From positions 3,300,501 through 3,364,500 of the forward strand of contig NC_092520.1 in NCBI RefSeq assembly GCF_037038585.1: 64,000 nt of DNA, in the 5' to 3' direction. The position numbers and the translations under genes are program-made. Numbering within the stretch: position 1 is the first letter of the stretch; every line of letters begins with the position of its first letter. The DNA is from Patagioenas fasciata. Taxonomy: Eukaryota; Chordata; Aves; Columbiformes; Columbidae. The notes beneath the pieces are model-generated. The model was not told the DNA's origin and searched no databases. It saw nothing but the letters and a program-made list of their open reading frames with translations. Shown one piece after another: positions 62,619 to 64,000 of the stretch.

Positions 62619-64000
62619 CTGTGTGTGCATCTTTGCATCCTGGTGTGCGTTGTCTCTCATTGCCATACACATGCATGCAGACATAAGTGTGTGCATGCAA
62701 ATGCAAGCCAGCACACGTGGACACACGTCCACATACATACACATTTGCAGGTATGCACACTCAATGTGCACAGGCGCCTGCACACGTGTGTGCACATGTT
62801 CCTGCACAAACACACATGTATGTGATCACACACATACCTGCACCTATTTATACAATACACGTGGAAAGACATATGTAAACTGACACACATGCATCTCATC
62901 TGTGCACGTGCACACTCACACACAAACGCAAACACACGAGACACATCTCCGTCCATGCACCTGCACACATATATGTGCACATACCCACAGGTGTGCACTT
63001 GCAGAAATACACGCACTATACGTGCATGCACACACATTTGTCTCATGCACATTCACACGTATGCACTTAGGTACATGTACATACATATGCACACTCACAC
63101 ACCTGCACACAGGTATGCACACATATATGTGCACATGCAAGCACATGTACACTCACACCTGTACACATATACACAGCTGCATGCACATGCATGTGTGCAC
63201 ATGCACGCATACATGCACATATGCAAGCACATGTGCACACAGATGCATGCATGCAGACATGCATGCAGACATACAAATATGCACACATGTGAACACATAC
63301 AAAATTGGACAAGTCTATCCACATGCAGAGCTGTGCTCACACTTACACACACATATACACAGACACATGCACATCCGTACATCCACACAGATGCACACAT
63401 CTGCATGCATGCACACCTGTGCACACATATATGTCCCACCACACATGCCCACAAATGTGCATATGCAGGCACAGACATGCATGCTGCACACGCATATGAA
63501 CACATGAACGTATGCACACACATGCATGTGCATGCATGTGTGAACCCACACATGAGCATGCATGCACACACAATACATACACATTTACGTGCACAAATGT
63601 GGGCATACACATGCATACAAGTGTGTGCACACAAGGACAGAGACATGCACAGGCATGCACACACATGTACATGCACAGATGCACACAGAGCTGCATACCT
63701 GCACACACGTGTGGACATTCACCTGCACACACATATTCATGCACACATACACATGCACGCACCCACAGACACACACGTACATACACATTTGCACACACAT
63801 GCACTCACACATTGAAACAGGAATGCACGCAGGCACAGTGACACTTATTCACGTGTACACCAGCACACACACGTGCAACATGCACAGCCATACATCTGCA
63901 CACACAAGCACACCCTTGTGCGTACACACACACCCGCATACAGATGTGCCCTCAGATACACACACACATACACGTGCTTGCACACAGATGGACACACAGT
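62619..64000. repeat. Very long degenerate CACACATGCA-type simple-sequence tract
   Basis: From here to the window edge the sequence is built of CACACA, ATGCACACAT, GCATGCATGC and GTGTGC-like pieces without a strict repeat unit. It is strongly alternating purine-pyrimidine with many short GCATGC-type palindromes. Long open frames on both strands (up to 308 codons) are a by-product, because ACA, CAC, GCA, CAT and ATG never make stops. The tract continues past 64000, so its full size is unknown. Confidence 0.95.

Noticed and set aside
62889-63815. 308-codon open frame rich in His, Thr and Cys
   Set aside because: It lies wholly in CA-type simple sequence. Other frames on both strands are also open because the repeat contains few stop codons. 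There is no start context, domain or splice evidence.

Overview
This window is vertebrate nuclear DNA, almost certainly from a bird. It carries more than thirty CR1-type LINE fragments in both orientations. Most are 5'-truncated and end in the typical CR1 tail, repeats of an ATTCTRTG octamer. There are no operons, bacterial ribosome sites, CRISPR arrays or recognisable tRNA/rRNA genes. I cannot name the species from the sequence.

One protein-coding gene is convincing: MAP6 (STOP, a microtubule-stabilising protein of neurons), on the minus strand. Exon 1 (61595..60868) has the start codon, the palmitoylation-type N-terminus and the first Mn-type segments. Exon 2 (33838..33625) carries the next conserved block. 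Exon 3 (31296 to about 31100/31096) ends either at a splice donor or, if read through, at a stop codon that overlaps that donor, with an AATAAA 74 nt further on. The read-through form would be a 380-residue protein. Exon 4 of the long neuronal mammalian form was not recognised in the remaining 31 kb on the left, so that stretch is either intron 3 or lies beyond the gene.

Layout from left to right: 1-31.1 kb is downstream or intronic sequence with CR1 copies and a (GGGAC/GGGAT)n tract. 31.1-33.8 kb holds exon 3, intron 2 (with a striking foldback DNA-transposon-like element and a CR1) and exon 2. 33.8-60.9 kb is intron 1, with many CR1 copies and long AT-rich unique stretches. 60.85-61.77 kb is a CpG island holding exon 1 and GC boxes. 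61.78-61.88 kb is a CA-rich alternating purine-pyrimidine tract, followed by one CR1. From about 62.6 kb to the window edge runs a degenerate CACACATGCA-type simple-sequence tract more than 1.3 kb long.

The best 'second look' items are the 192-bp near-perfect palindrome with matching 8-bp target duplications inside MAP6 intron 2, the 3' end choice at MAP6 exon 3, the two-copy higher-order structure in the pentanucleotide tract, and the large Z-DNA-prone tract upstream of the MAP6 promoter. I saw no undescribed multi-gene system. Similarity statements come from recognition by eye; no search was run.
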